Shown here in pieces: positions 26,665 through 35,410 of a stretch of 64,000 nt of DNA (its first letter is position 1; each line of letters begins with the position of its first letter). The position numbers and the translations under genes were made by a program. The notes beneath the pieces are model-generated. The model did no database searches. It was not told the DNA's origin and was given only the letters and a program-made list of their open reading frames with translations. This stretch comes from Bradyrhizobium sp. AZCC 1610. Its GTDB lineage: Bacteria > Pseudomonadota > Alphaproteobacteria > Rhizobiales > Xanthobacteraceae. Location of the stretch: NCBI RefSeq assembly GCF_036924515.1, contig NZ_JAZHRR010000001.1, positions 3,133,001 to 3,197,000 on the forward strand, given 5' to 3'.

Positions 26665-28353
26665 TCATCCGCGGCCCGGGACCGGCGTCGGCAGCGCCGG
26701 CAACTCGCTTTCGGCATTGCGATGGGCGGCCAATTCGCCCGCGGCGTCCAGCACGGGGTAGGCGACCGAGCAGATGTGCGAGTGGATGCGCCTGAGGTCG
26801 CGCAGCACGTCGAGATGAAGCGAGGTGGTCTCGATGGTTTCGGGCCGGCCTTCGCGCAAGCGGTCGAGATGCCGTTCGGTCGCGGCCAGTTCGGCATTGC
26901 GCAGCGCGCCCTTCTCGGCCAGAAGCTTTCGCGCCTCGTTGACGTCTCCGGACATGAAGACGCCGAACGCGATCCGAAGCGAATCCATCGTGCGCTTGTG
27001 GAACGCGGAAAGCTCCTCGGCGCCCTCGGCCGAGAACTGGAAGCGGCGTTTGATCTTCTTGGTTGCGAGCTCGCTCAGATTCTTGTCGATGATGTCGCCG
27101 ATATGCTCGAGGTTGATGGCGAAGGAGACGATCTCCATCGCCCGCTGTCCCTCGCGCTCGTCGAGGCTGCCGCGGGTGAGTTTCGTGACGTAGAGCTTGA
27201 TCGCCTCGTCGAGGCTGTCGACGCGGTTATCCATCTGCGAGACCTGGTCGACCAGCGCCCGGTCGTTGGTCATCATCGCCGCCATCACCTTGCGCAGCAT
27301 GATCTCGACATGATCGCCCATATGCAGGGTCTCGCGGGCGGCATCGGCCAGAGCGAGCGAGGGCGTCTCCAGCGCGCTCTCGTCGAGATAGCGCGGCCCT
27401 GACGCGTCGGCCTCCTTGACGCGCTCGGGCAGCAACGCCTTCAACAGCCGCGCCATGCCGTCGAGTAGGCCGATGAAGAGAAGTGCGGTCGCAACGTTGA
27501 AGGCGATGTGGAACAGCGCGGTTGCCTTGGCTGCATCCGGCTGCCACGAGATCAGAAGGTCCGCGATCGGCTGCAGGAACGGCGCCACCAGCAGGATGCC
27601 GGCAAGACGGTTGACGAGGTTGCCCAGCGGCAGGCGATAGCTCGCGGGATTGTCGCGGCGCGCGCCCTCGACGATCGGATTGATGGCGCTGCCGAGATTG
27701 GCGCCGAGCACGAGCGCCAGCGCCGCGTACGGCGTGATGAAATGGGCATAGGCCAGCGACATCACCAGCAGCACGCTGGCGACGCTGGAATGCACGACCC
27801 AGGTCACGATCGCGGCGAACAGGATGCAGAGCACGGGATCGCCGGTGATGGCGTTCATGAACACGCGCACGCCCGGCGCGTTCTCTGCCGGCGCCAGCGT
27901 ATTGAGCAGGATATGCAGCGCCAGCAGCATCAGGCCGAGCCCGATAAAGACGCGGCCGATGTCCTTGACGCGCGAGCGGGGCCCGCTGCGGAAGGCGACC
28001 AGGCCGATGATGAACAGCACCGGGGCGACCGCCGCGATGTTGAACGACAGGATCTGCACGATCAGCGTGGTGCCGACATTGGCGCCGAGCATGATGGCGA
28101 GCGCGGGGACGAGGCTGACGAGCCCCTCCGACGTAAACGAACTGGTGATCAACGCCGTCGCGGTGCTGCTCTGGAGCAGGGCGGTCAGACCGAGGCCGGC
28201 GCCAAAGGCGGTGAAGCGGTTGCTCAGGGCCTTCGCCAGCAACAGTCGCAGGTTCGGCCCGAACGCGCGCAGGATCCCGCTGTGGACCATATGCAGGCCC
28301 CACAGCAGCAGGGCGACGCCGCCCATCAGGTCGAGAAGAACCAGACTTCCCAT
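26665..28353 (-). CDS. Na/Pi cotransporter family protein with PhoU-like domain
   Basis: A 562-residue inner-membrane protein. Two Na/Pi cotransporter repeats occupy residues 1-320, each with the diagnostic QSST-type motif (LLQSSTATALITSSF in the first repeat, WVVHSSVASVLLVMS in the second). From about residue 340 a soluble helical PhoU-like domain follows (METVSFAINLEHIGDI-type helix). This layout matches bacterial NptA/YjbB proteins that export or exchange phosphate with sodium. ATG 28353 starts just before the first membrane segment. No phosphate regulator is adjacent. Confidence 0.9.
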   Translation of the reverse strand: MGSLVLLDLMGGVALLLWGLHMVHSGILRAFGPNLRLLLAKALSNRFTAFGAGLGLTALLQSSTATALITSSFTSEGLVSLVPALAIMLGANVGTTLIVQILSFNIAAVAPVLFIIGLVAFRSGPRSRVKDIGRVFIGLGLMLLALHILLNTLAPAENAPGVRVFMNAITGDPVLCILFAAIVTWVVHSSVASVLLVMSLAYAHFITPYAALALVLGANLGSAINPIVEGARRDNPASYRLPLGNLVNRLAGILLVAPFLQPIADLLISWQPDAAKATALFHIAFNVATALLFIGLLDGMARLLKALLPERVKEADASGPRYLDESALETPSLALADAARETLHMGDHVEIMLRKVMAAMMTNDRALVDQVSQMDNRVDSLDEAIKLYVTKLTRGSLDEREGQRAMEIVSFAINLEHIGDIIDKNLSELATKKIKRRFQFSAEGAEELSAFHKRTMDSLRIAFGVFMSGDVNEARKLLAEKGALRNAELAATERHLDRLREGRPETIETTSLHLDVLRDLRRIHSHICSVAYPVLDAAGELAAHRNAESELPALPTPVPGRG

Positions 28354-28637
28354 GCGCTTTTCGTTTCCGCCAAATCGAGTCGAGGGGTCAGGCTATCGAC
28401 TAACGAGGGGGGATCAACCCTTTAATTTGCCGAAAATTGCGCCGCTAAGGCGCCGTCGCTGGTGCGGTTGTCGGCCGTTCGAGGACATCGGCCTTCAGCC
28501 AGAGCGCCAGATTCGGTAAACGGAGTTCGAACACATCAGTTACATTGCGAGCCGTTGCGATAGGCCAATTCCAACAATTCTTCGGTAAAGCTGGTGCACC
28601 ATCGGGTGAGTCACATCGAGCAGGGTCAGGGATCGAG

Positions 28638-28883
28638 ATGTATGCGAATCGTCGCAGCAGCGAACGTCGGGCGTGCAGAAGCTTTGCAAAAATACAATTC
28701 GCGACCGGTGGGCTACCGCGCGATTGCATGATTTCCGACGTGTCGGATGGCGGTGTGAAGATCATCGCCGAATATCCCGAAATTCCTTCCGAATTTACGG
28801 TGATCTTCTCGGAGGGCAGGCCGCGTCAGTGCCGGCTGGCCTGGCGGATTGGCTGCGAACTCGGCGCGCAGTTCGTCGACTAG
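28638..28883 (+). CDS. PilZ-domain protein
   Basis: A stand-alone PilZ domain of 81 residues. The arginine motif (NRRSSERRACRSF) and DVSDGGVKI form the expected c-di-GMP binding residues (RxxxR and DxSxxG), both intact here, unlike the copy at 11854-12105. The barrel ends in CRLAWRIGCELGAQFVD. ATG 28638 follows a GATCGAG stretch; a longer version from 28545 adds a sequence without PilZ character. It lies 168 bp upstream of the TPR lipoprotein gene of the pilus region, so a link to surface motility or adhesion is possible but unproven. Confidence 0.82.
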   Translation: MYANRRSSERRACRSFAKIQFATGGLPRDCMISDVSDGGVKIIAEYPEIPSEFTVIFSEGRPRQCRLAWRIGCELGAQFVD

Positions 28884-29050
28884 GCTCGGCAGCGCCGCGG
28901 TACGGACGGCGCGTGACAGACGCGAACGCACGGCGGGCGGCGAGGGCTCGGCGGAGGTCACTGATTACCGCAAAAGTGGGGCGAGCTTAACCCGAAGTTA
29001 GGGTTAAGCTGTGAACACTTCTGGACAGTTCCCGCCGCGAGTCGAGCTAC

Positions 29051-29878
29051 ATGTCCCAGAAGTCGCCCCATCCGTTCCGCGCCACGCGGCTTCTTGCGTG
29101 CACATCGATTTTGGTTTTGGCGTTGGGGCTTGGCAGCTGCCAGACCTCCGGACTGTCGGACATCACCGGTTCGATCGACGAGAAGGTCGACACCGGCCGC
29201 GCCAGCGATCCGCGCCGCGACCTCGATCTCTATCAGGAACGCTATCGCGCCAATCCGAAGGATGCCGACGCGGCGCTGAAATACGGCAAGGCGCTGCGCG
29301 CGACGGGACAGCGGTCGCAAGCGGTTGCGGTGCTCGAACAGGCCACCATCGCCCATTCCGGCAACAAGCTGCTGCTCGCCGCTTACGGCCGCGCGCTGGC
29401 GGACAACGGCAATTTCCAGCAGGCCTTCGATGTGCTCGGCCGCGCCCACAGCCCCGACGATCCGGATTGGCGGCTGCTCTCGGCGCAGGGAGCGACACTG
29501 GACCAACTCGGCCGATACGAGGAGGCGCGGCAATATTATGCGAGCGCGCTGAAGATCGCGCCCGACCAGCCGTTGGTGCTGTCCAATCTCGGACTGTCCT
29601 ACGTGCTTTCGAAGGATCTGCCCAAGGCCGAGGAGACGCTGCGCCGCGCCCACGGCCTCGCGGCGACCGATCCGCGCGTGCGCGCCAATCTGGCGCTGGC
29701 AGTTGGTCTGAAGGGAAACCTTGCCGAAGCAGAAAAGATCGCCAAGGCCGATCTGCCGCCCGCCGAGGCCGCCGCCAACGTCGCGCAATTGAAGCGGATG
29801 CTGTCGCGGAAAGACAAGGAGAACGCGCGGGCCGAGGTCGAGAAGATGCCGATCGCCGCGGCCGGACGCTCGGACTAG
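29051..29878 (+). CDS. tadD: TPR-repeat lipoprotein, TadD-like
   Basis: A 275-residue protein with a lipoprotein signal (ILVLALGLGSC, Cys as the lipidated residue) and four or five tetratricopeptide repeats between residues about 55 and 230 (for example ALKYGKALRATGQRSQAVAV and VLSNLGLSYVLSKDLPKAEE). This is the form of TadD, the periplasmic pilotin-like partner of the Tad secretin. It converges with the cpaEDCB block, separated by a repeat that starts at its own stop codon. The TadD name depends on this location, because other TPR lipoproteins look alike. Confidence 0.75.
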   Translation: MSQKSPHPFRATRLLACTSILVLALGLGSCQTSGLSDITGSIDEKVDTGRASDPRRDLDLYQERYRANPKDADAALKYGKALRATGQRSQAVAVLEQATIAHSGNKLLLAAYGRALADNGNFQQAFDVLGRAHSPDDPDWRLLSAQGATLDQLGRYEEARQYYASALKIAPDQPLVLSNLGLSYVLSKDLPKAEETLRRAHGLAATDPRVRANLALAVGLKGNLAEAEKIAKADLPPAEAAANVAQLKRMLSRKDKENARAEVEKMPIAAAGRSD

Positions 29879-29980
29879 AGCGTTTTCCAGCGAAGTGGGC
29901 ACCGGTTCGCGTCAAGAAAACGCGTCAAATCAAAAAACTAGAGCCCCGTTCCGATTCCATCGGAACGAGGAAGGCTCTAG
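29875..29980. repeat. Rhizobiales intergenic repeat with terminator-like hairpin
   Basis: A 106-bp element that begins at the TAG stop of the TPR gene (CTAGAGCGTTTTC) and ends at a second CTAG (29977-29980). It contains GTTCCGATTCCATCGGAAC, a perfect stem with a short loop, and an outer GAGCC/GGCTC pairing. Copies of this word pattern are frequent in Bradyrhizobium. Here it can serve as terminator for the two convergent transcripts. Confidence 0.7.
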
Positions 29981-30022
29981 GCGTCAGGGGCCAAGCCGCG
30001 GCCGCCGCCGTTGTTCTCTCGC

Positions 30023-31306
30023 TCAGGCCCTGCGGGCCGTCGCGCCTTGCAGTTTCTTGATAATCGGCGCCAGGAACGAAGTCCGGGACCGCTTGGTCAC
30101 GGCATGGCCGGTCAGGCGCTGCGCAATCTGCAGGAACATCTGGGTGGTGCGGTGCTTGGCGGCGATCTGCGCGATCATCTGGCCGTTATTGGCGGCGGTA
30201 CCGAACATCTTCGAATCGAACGGAATCGCCGCGATCGGCTGGCTCTCGATCGCCTTGGCGAATTCGCGCGTGGAGATCTCCGGGCGCTTGTGCATGCCGA
30301 CCTGGTTGAGGCAGTACAGCGGCGGGCGGTCGTTGGGCCGCGCCGCCTTCAGCACGTTCAGCATGTTCTTGGCGTTGCGCATGTTGGCGAGATCGGGCTC
30401 GGCGACGATCAGGATGTCGTCCGCGCCGACCAGCGTGCGCTTGGTCCACGCCGACCATTGATGCGGGACGTCGAGCACGATGCAGGGCGTGGTCATGCGC
30501 ATCGTATCGAAGATCGCATCGAACGCATCGGCGCCGAAATCATAGACCTGGTCCAATGTTGCCGGCGCCGCCAGCAGATCGAGGCGGTCGGTGCATTTCG
30601 ACAGCAGGCGCTCCATGAAGGCGGAGTCCGGCCGTTCCGGCTGGAAAACCGCATTGGCAATGCCTTGAACCGGATCCTGGTTGAAATCGAGGCTGGCGGT
30701 GCCGAAGGCAAGGTCGAGATCGATCACGACGGAATCCAGCGCGAGATCGCGCGCGATCGCCCAGGCCACGTTGTGCGCGACGGTGGAGGCGCCGACGCCG
30801 CCCTTGGCGCCGACGACGGCGATGATGCGGCCGACGGCCACGGCCTCGGAGGCCGCGTAGAGACCGCATATTGCGCGCACGACGTCGATCGGTTCGATCG
30901 GTCCGGTCACGTAGTCGCTGATGCCGCGCCGCACCAGTTCACGATAGGGCGTGACGTCGTTGGTACTGCCGATCACGACGACGCGGGTACCGGCGTCGCA
31001 GACGGTCGCGAGTTCATCGAGGGCTTCGAGAATGTCGGAGCCAGGCTCGGTCTCCAGCAAAATGACGTTCGGCGTCGGCGCCTTGTGGTAGGTCTCGATG
31101 GCGGCTGCAATGCCGCCCATGTGAACCGTAAGGTGGGCTTTGCCGAGACGGCGGTCTTCGCTCGCCGCGCGCACCGCGGTTGCGATCGCGACGCTGGCAC
31201 AGAAGGCCTGTACCGATACACGCGGTGCCGGCGAGATGTATTCCTCGGGCTGCACCGGCGTGTCGTCCACTTGATCGTCGGAGTTTTGAAAGACGCGGCT
31301 GATCAT
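30023..31306 (-). CDS. cpaE: pilus assembly protein CpaE/TadZ
   Basis: A 427-residue MinD/ParA-like protein that positions the Tad pilus machine at the cell pole. Residues 1-150 are an atypical receiver-like domain. Residues from about 155 form the P-loop domain with the deviant Walker A AVVGAKGGVGAST, in which the second lysine of KGGVGKT is Ala, usual for CpaE. VVIDLDLAFGTASLDF is the switch/Walker B region. ATG 31306 overlaps the cpaD stop by 4 bases. No cpaF, tadB or tadC follows. Confidence 0.92.
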   Translation of the reverse strand: MISRVFQNSDDQVDDTPVQPEEYISPAPRVSVQAFCASVAIATAVRAASEDRRLGKAHLTVHMGGIAAAIETYHKAPTPNVILLETEPGSDILEALDELATVCDAGTRVVVIGSTNDVTPYRELVRRGISDYVTGPIEPIDVVRAICGLYAASEAVAVGRIIAVVGAKGGVGASTVAHNVAWAIARDLALDSVVIDLDLAFGTASLDFNQDPVQGIANAVFQPERPDSAFMERLLSKCTDRLDLLAAPATLDQVYDFGADAFDAIFDTMRMTTPCIVLDVPHQWSAWTKRTLVGADDILIVAEPDLANMRNAKNMLNVLKAARPNDRPPLYCLNQVGMHKRPEISTREFAKAIESQPIAAIPFDSKMFGTAANNGQMIAQIAAKHRTTQMFLQIAQRLTGHAVTKRSRTSFLAPIIKKLQGATARRA

Positions 31307-32043
31307 TTTCCTGTATCGCTGAGTTTGGCCTGGTCGGCTTCGGGATAGGTGGTCGCGGTGGAAGTGCCCTTGCGGTATTTGTCAAAGGCGATGTTGCGCC
31401 GCGGCGTATAAGCGGGGCTTTCGGGACGCGGCTGCTCGAGATCGGCGGGATTGTCGATCATCGCGGCAAGGTTGCGCTGGGTAGCGCAACCGAAATTGTG
31501 GTACTGGCGGTTTTCGTTATAGGCGACGTTGTCGATGTTAGGTCCGAGGTCATGCGGCCACAGACCGCAAGGTCCCGCCACGGCCGTAATCTTCGGATAG
31601 CTGAGCCTGATCGTCGGCAGCGTCCGGGGATCGTCCGGCCGGTAGTGACGCATCGTGATGGCGCGCGAGGGCACGCCGCCCGCCATCAGCACCGACCGGA
31701 TTTCCCGGAACGACGCCGCGGCCGCGCGCGCGTTCGGCGTATCGATCGGGACATCGGCGATAACAGCACCGGTGCCTTCACGTACCCAGGTCTGCGCCAG
31801 GCCCAGAACGTCGGCGCGCTGCGACCCGGAGAGGCCGCCGCGGGCATGACCGACGAACACCACGATCGAGCGGTTGGCTTCGGTCACCGCGATCGGATGA
31901 CGGTGGCGGTAATCATCCGACACGCTGGCGGTCACGATTTCCGTGGTCTGCGGCGTGCAGGCGCCGAGCGCGGCCGAAAGGCCGAGCAGGGCGCCAAGCA
32001 CGTGCAAGGCCTTGCCGCGATGGAGCGGAATTCTCGTTGTCAT
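31303..32043 (-). CDS. cpaD: pilus assembly lipoprotein CpaD
   Basis: A 246-residue outer-membrane-associated protein of the Tad pilus. The lipobox is LLGLSAALGAC with Cys as the acylation site. The body carries the CpaD signature DDYRHRHPIAVTEANRSIVV and GPCGLWPHDLGPNIDN, then YHNFGCATQRNLAAMIDNPA. ATG 32043 is used because it starts the signal peptide; a longer frame upstream has no signal-like N-terminus. It lies between the secretin and CpaE genes, the standard order. Confidence 0.92.
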   Translation of the reverse strand: MTTRIPLHRGKALHVLGALLGLSAALGACTPQTTEIVTASVSDDYRHRHPIAVTEANRSIVVFVGHARGGLSGSQRADVLGLAQTWVREGTGAVIADVPIDTPNARAAAASFREIRSVLMAGGVPSRAITMRHYRPDDPRTLPTIRLSYPKITAVAGPCGLWPHDLGPNIDNVAYNENRQYHNFGCATQRNLAAMIDNPADLEQPRPESPAYTPRRNIAFDKYRKGTSTATTYPEADQAKLSDTGK

Positions 32044-32083
32044 GGTTCTGTCCTCGTCCCCACTCGGTGAACAGCTCTGCGTC

Positions 32084-33544
32084 TCAATCAATGATGAAGC
32101 CAAAATTGCCATGGCTCCCGCTGACGGGATCGACGCTGGCGACGAGCCCGTAGATCCGGTTGATACGCCCGAGCAGCGTGGACTGGGAATCGGATGCCGG
32201 CGCAAAGCCGTCATCGGGCCGCGACAGTTCTTTCTGCGCGACCGCGCGGACGACGTAGGGCGTCACGAGAACCATCAGTTCGGTCTGGTTGTTGATGAAG
32301 TCCTGGCTGCGGAACAGCGCGCCCAGAACCGGCAATTGATCGAGCCCCGGCAGGCCGTTGACGGCCTGCTTGGTCTGCTCCTGGATCAGGCCGGCCATCG
32401 CCATCGTGCCGCCGGAGGGTATTTCCAGCGTCGTCTCGGCGCGGCGGGTCTTGATCGAGGGAATGGATGTTCCATTTTGGCCGCCCGTGAGCGAGTTTTC
32501 GGTCGAGACTTCCGACACTTCCGTCATCACCCGCAGACTGATCCGTCCCTCAGTCAGGACTACCGGCGTGAAGTTGAGCGAGATGCCAAATTTCTTGAAG
32601 GCGACTGTCTGGACGCAATTTCCGATCGCGCCTCCCGTCGTCGTTTGGCAGGTTACGCCGGTCGGAATGGGAAATTCACCACCTGAGATAAACGTTGCGG
32701 ATTCGCCTGATATCGCTGTCAGATTGGGTTCGGCGAGCGTCTTCACGACACCGGCCTTTTCCATCGCGCGAAGCACCGCCTGGACCGACGGCATCGAGCC
32801 GGCTGCTATGCCAAGGCCATTGCCGGGCACGAGGGCCGCGTTGTTTGCAGTGAAGGGATTGGTATTGTTGAAATTCACGGTCGTATTGCCGACATTCAAT
32901 TGGGCGCTGAGATCGATGCCCATCTGTTTGACGACGTCCCGCCGGACCTCCGCGACGGTGACCTTCAACATCACCTGGTCGCGGCCGCGAACGACAATCG
33001 AGTTGACGACCTTCTCGGCGCCGCCGACCAGCCGCGCGGCGACTTCGCCGGCCTGCTGGGCTTCGACCGGGCTCGATACCGAGCCGGTCAGCAGCACGCT
33101 ATCGCCGACGCCCTCGATCTGAATCCCCGGCATCGACTGCCGCAGCGCGGCCCGCACACCGTTGAGATCGCGCTTGACCGCGATGTCGTAGGAAGCGATC
33201 TGCTGGCCGTCGCCGTCGAAAAACACGACGTTGGTCTGGCCGACTGCACCGCCGATGATATAGGCGCGTTGCGGGGAGCGAATGACGGCATTGGCGATCT
33301 TCGGATCGGCGACCAGCACATCCTTCACGTCGCGCGGCAGGTCGACAACCATGGACTTGCCGATGCCGAGCGACAGGAAGCGCATCTTGGCCGAGCCGAT
33401 GGCGGAGGTCGTCACGGGATCTTTGTCGGACTCGGCTGCGACGACAGGCAGCAACGGACTGAGCGTCAGCGCGGCAACGGCCGACAATAACAGGGTGCGC
33501 GCCGCCACGGTTCGCATCGCTGACTGATTTTCCCCAAACTTCAT
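32084..33544 (-). CDS. cpaC: Tad pilus secretin CpaC/RcpA
   Basis: A 486-residue outer-membrane secretin that forms the pilus exit channel. After a signal peptide (TLLLSAVAALTLSPLLPVVA) come a BON-like N-domain with VADPKIANAVIRSPQRAYII and N1-type repeats. The C-terminal secretin domain contains ISLRVMTEVSEVS, GGTMAMAGLIQEQ and the closing PVLGALFRSQDF..NQTEL-type signature. ATG 33544 with AAAGGA upstream is preferred; a GTG at 33565 overlaps the cpaB stop. Confidence 0.93.
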   Translation of the reverse strand: MKFGENQSAMRTVAARTLLLSAVAALTLSPLLPVVAAESDKDPVTTSAIGSAKMRFLSLGIGKSMVVDLPRDVKDVLVADPKIANAVIRSPQRAYIIGGAVGQTNVVFFDGDGQQIASYDIAVKRDLNGVRAALRQSMPGIQIEGVGDSVLLTGSVSSPVEAQQAGEVAARLVGGAEKVVNSIVVRGRDQVMLKVTVAEVRRDVVKQMGIDLSAQLNVGNTTVNFNNTNPFTANNAALVPGNGLGIAAGSMPSVQAVLRAMEKAGVVKTLAEPNLTAISGESATFISGGEFPIPTGVTCQTTTGGAIGNCVQTVAFKKFGISLNFTPVVLTEGRISLRVMTEVSEVSTENSLTGGQNGTSIPSIKTRRAETTLEIPSGGTMAMAGLIQEQTKQAVNGLPGLDQLPVLGALFRSQDFINNQTELMVLVTPYVVRAVAQKELSRPDDGFAPASDSQSTLLGRINRIYGLVASVDPVSGSHGNFGFIID

Positions 33545-33561
33545 TTCAGGCGTCCTTTCGG

Positions 33562-34350
33562 TCACTTCTGTGCCGTCGTTTGATTGGCGACTCCGTAGCG
33601 AACCACGTTGACGCTCTCGCTTCGTTTTTGATCTTCGGACCGGCCTTCAGCCGTCGCGTTGACATCGGTGATGCTGCGCAGCGCGAGCGCCAGCGTGCCG
33701 CTCTGGCGTGCGCGCGCCAGCGCCTCGGCTTGCTCGGGCTTCAGTTCGAGTGTGACGGTGCGGCCGACGAGGGCGTTGACGCCCTCTTTTTCCTTCGGCG
33801 CCTGATCGATCGCCAGCACACGGATATTGGAGAGAATGATTTCCGACTGGGCGACATCGGGTCCGTTGCCATCCGGATTCTTTTCGCGCTTGGAGAGGAT
33901 GACGTCGACGCGGTCATTGGGCAGGATGAAGCCGCCGGCGCCGGTTTCCGGCGAGATCTCGGTCGAGATCGCCCGCATGCCGGTCGGCAGGATCGCTGCC
34001 ATGAAGCCGGAGCCGTTGGCCTTGACCAGCTTCTGCTCACGGATCGGCTCACCCGCGATGAAGGGAGCGCGTGCGATCGAACCGGCGATTTCCTTGATGG
34101 CCTCGGCCCTGCTGGCGCGGTTGACCAGATTGTTGCCGGCGGAAGCCGGCCAGGTCTGCCATTGCAGGTCCTCGGGCTTGACCGGCTGGCCGAGCCCGAT
34201 GTCGGACTTTGCGACCAGTATCTCCACCGTCGGCAACTGTGCGACCGGTTCGGCGGGCTGCGATTTTTCTTCGGTGCCACGGGCGAGATAGGCGGCGACA
34301 CCGCCGGCACTCAACGCGATGATCAGAACGACGACACGTGCGATATTCAT
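33562..34350 (-). CDS. cpaB: Flp pilus assembly protein CpaB/RcpC
   Basis: A 262-residue inner-membrane-anchored periplasmic protein. One N-terminal membrane helix (ARVVVLIIALSAGGVAAYLA) precedes an SAF domain (VEILVAKSDIGLGQPVKPED) and the RcpC/CpaB domain (MRAISTEISPETGAGGFILP, then NDRVDVILS). It is the first gene of the cpaBCDE block. No flp pilin or cpaA prepilin peptidase gene lies in the 271 bp upstream, so those genes must be elsewhere. That gap shows nothing else coding. Confidence 0.92.
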   Translation of the reverse strand: MNIARVVVLIIALSAGGVAAYLARGTEEKSQPAEPVAQLPTVEILVAKSDIGLGQPVKPEDLQWQTWPASAGNNLVNRASRAEAIKEIAGSIARAPFIAGEPIREQKLVKANGSGFMAAILPTGMRAISTEISPETGAGGFILPNDRVDVILSKREKNPDGNGPDVAQSEIILSNIRVLAIDQAPKEKEGVNALVGRTVTLELKPEQAEALARARQSGTLALALRSITDVNATAEGRSEDQKRSESVNVVRYGVANQTTAQK

Positions 34351-34621
34351 ACGCTTTTACTACTCTTACGCAGGGACGTCCCAACTGCACGGCAATAGCC
34401 ATCCCCGGAGGTATGACTAGGCATCAAAGGTATAAGGGAACTTGAGGCGTGAAGTTTTTGGCTGATCGGACGGCGGGATTCACCGTCATGGTGAACGGGT
34501 GGTTATCGTTCGGAGAAAACCACTCCGCAAAAGCCCGGAGCCGTTGGTTGCGGGCGCGTCAGCGGTCGAATTCGCCAATGGAGATGGACGTGCGCTTCGA
34601 TCGGCATCAAGCCTGACGCAG

Positions 34622-35284
34622 CTATGACGCGCGAGCCTGATCTTGAGGCTCGGTCTCCGCGAAGCCTGCCTGCAAGACCTCGTCGCGCTTGTGGCGCAGA
34701 TGCGCGCGCAGGATATGCGACAACCCCACGCCGTCGCGGCGTTGCAGCGCATTGAGGATCGCTTCGTGCTCCTGCATCGCCAGCGCCCAGCGCCGCGGTG
34801 TCATGGGCGTGACATAGCGCGCGCGGCGAATGCGGGCCGTGACGGATTCATAGAGACCGGACAGCACCGGGTTGCCGGCCGCGGCGATGATCGCCTCGTG
34901 GATATAGCGGTTGCAGCGGTAATACTGCAGAAGGTCGCGATCTTCGTAGTGCCGGGCCATCGCGGCGTGGGCGGCGGCGACGTCGGCGATCTCGGCATCC
35001 GTGATGCGCTCGCAGGCGAGCTCACCGGCTAGCGCTTCAAGCCCCTGGCACACCTCGAACAGGTCGCGCATGTCCTTGTCGGTCAGCCTGGCCGCGCGCG
35101 AGCCGCGGTTCGGCAGCAATTGGACCAGGCCCTCGGCGGCGAGCACCTTGAGGGCTTCGCGCAGCGGCGTGCGCGAGATCTGCAGCTTTTCACAGAGGTC
35201 GCGCTCGGGAATCCGCGCGCCCGGCGGAATCTCGCCATCGAGCAGCATGGTGCGGACGCGGCCTACCACTTCCTCATGAAGCAT
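34622..35284 (-). CDS. GntR-family regulator, FCD type
   Basis: A 220-residue regulator. Residues about 5-70 hold the GntR winged helix-turn-helix (LCEKLQISRTPLREALKVLA). From about 80 the all-helical FCD ligand domain follows, with Asp and His residues (YRCNRYIHEAII, MQEHEAILNALQRRD, SHILRAHLRHKRDE) that bind a metal and an organic acid in the family. It is divergent from the crotonase/CoA-transferase/Tct operon and should control it. ATG 35284 is preferred to TTG 35293. A perfect inverted repeat flanks the shared promoter region. Confidence 0.9.
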   Translation of the reverse strand: MLHEEVVGRVRTMLLDGEIPPGARIPERDLCEKLQISRTPLREALKVLAAEGLVQLLPNRGSRAARLTDKDMRDLFEVCQGLEALAGELACERITDAEIADVAAAHAAMARHYEDRDLLQYYRCNRYIHEAIIAAAGNPVLSGLYESVTARIRRARYVTPMTPRRWALAMQEHEAILNALQRRDGVGLSHILRAHLRHKRDEVLQAGFAETEPQDQARAS

Positions 35285-35303
35285 TGCCGTCAAAAATCCA
35301 GTT

Positions 35304-35373
35304 TGAATGCAAAAATGGCTATATCACCAGGTTTTGGCTAGTTCCAGCTTGATGAATCATATTTTTGCATTCA
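35304..35373. promoter_or_regulatory. candidate GntR operator pair in divergent promoter region
   Basis: TGAATGCAAAAAT (35304-35316) and its exact reverse complement ATTTTTGCATTCA (35361-35373) lie 57 bp apart centre to centre. They bracket an AT-rich stretch where both divergent promoters should sit. The arrangement suits two operator half-regions bound by a GntR dimer of dimers. Confidence 0.55.
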
Positions 35374-35410
35374 GAATTGGTTAACATCGATTAAAGAAGG
35401 GCCCGGCGAC

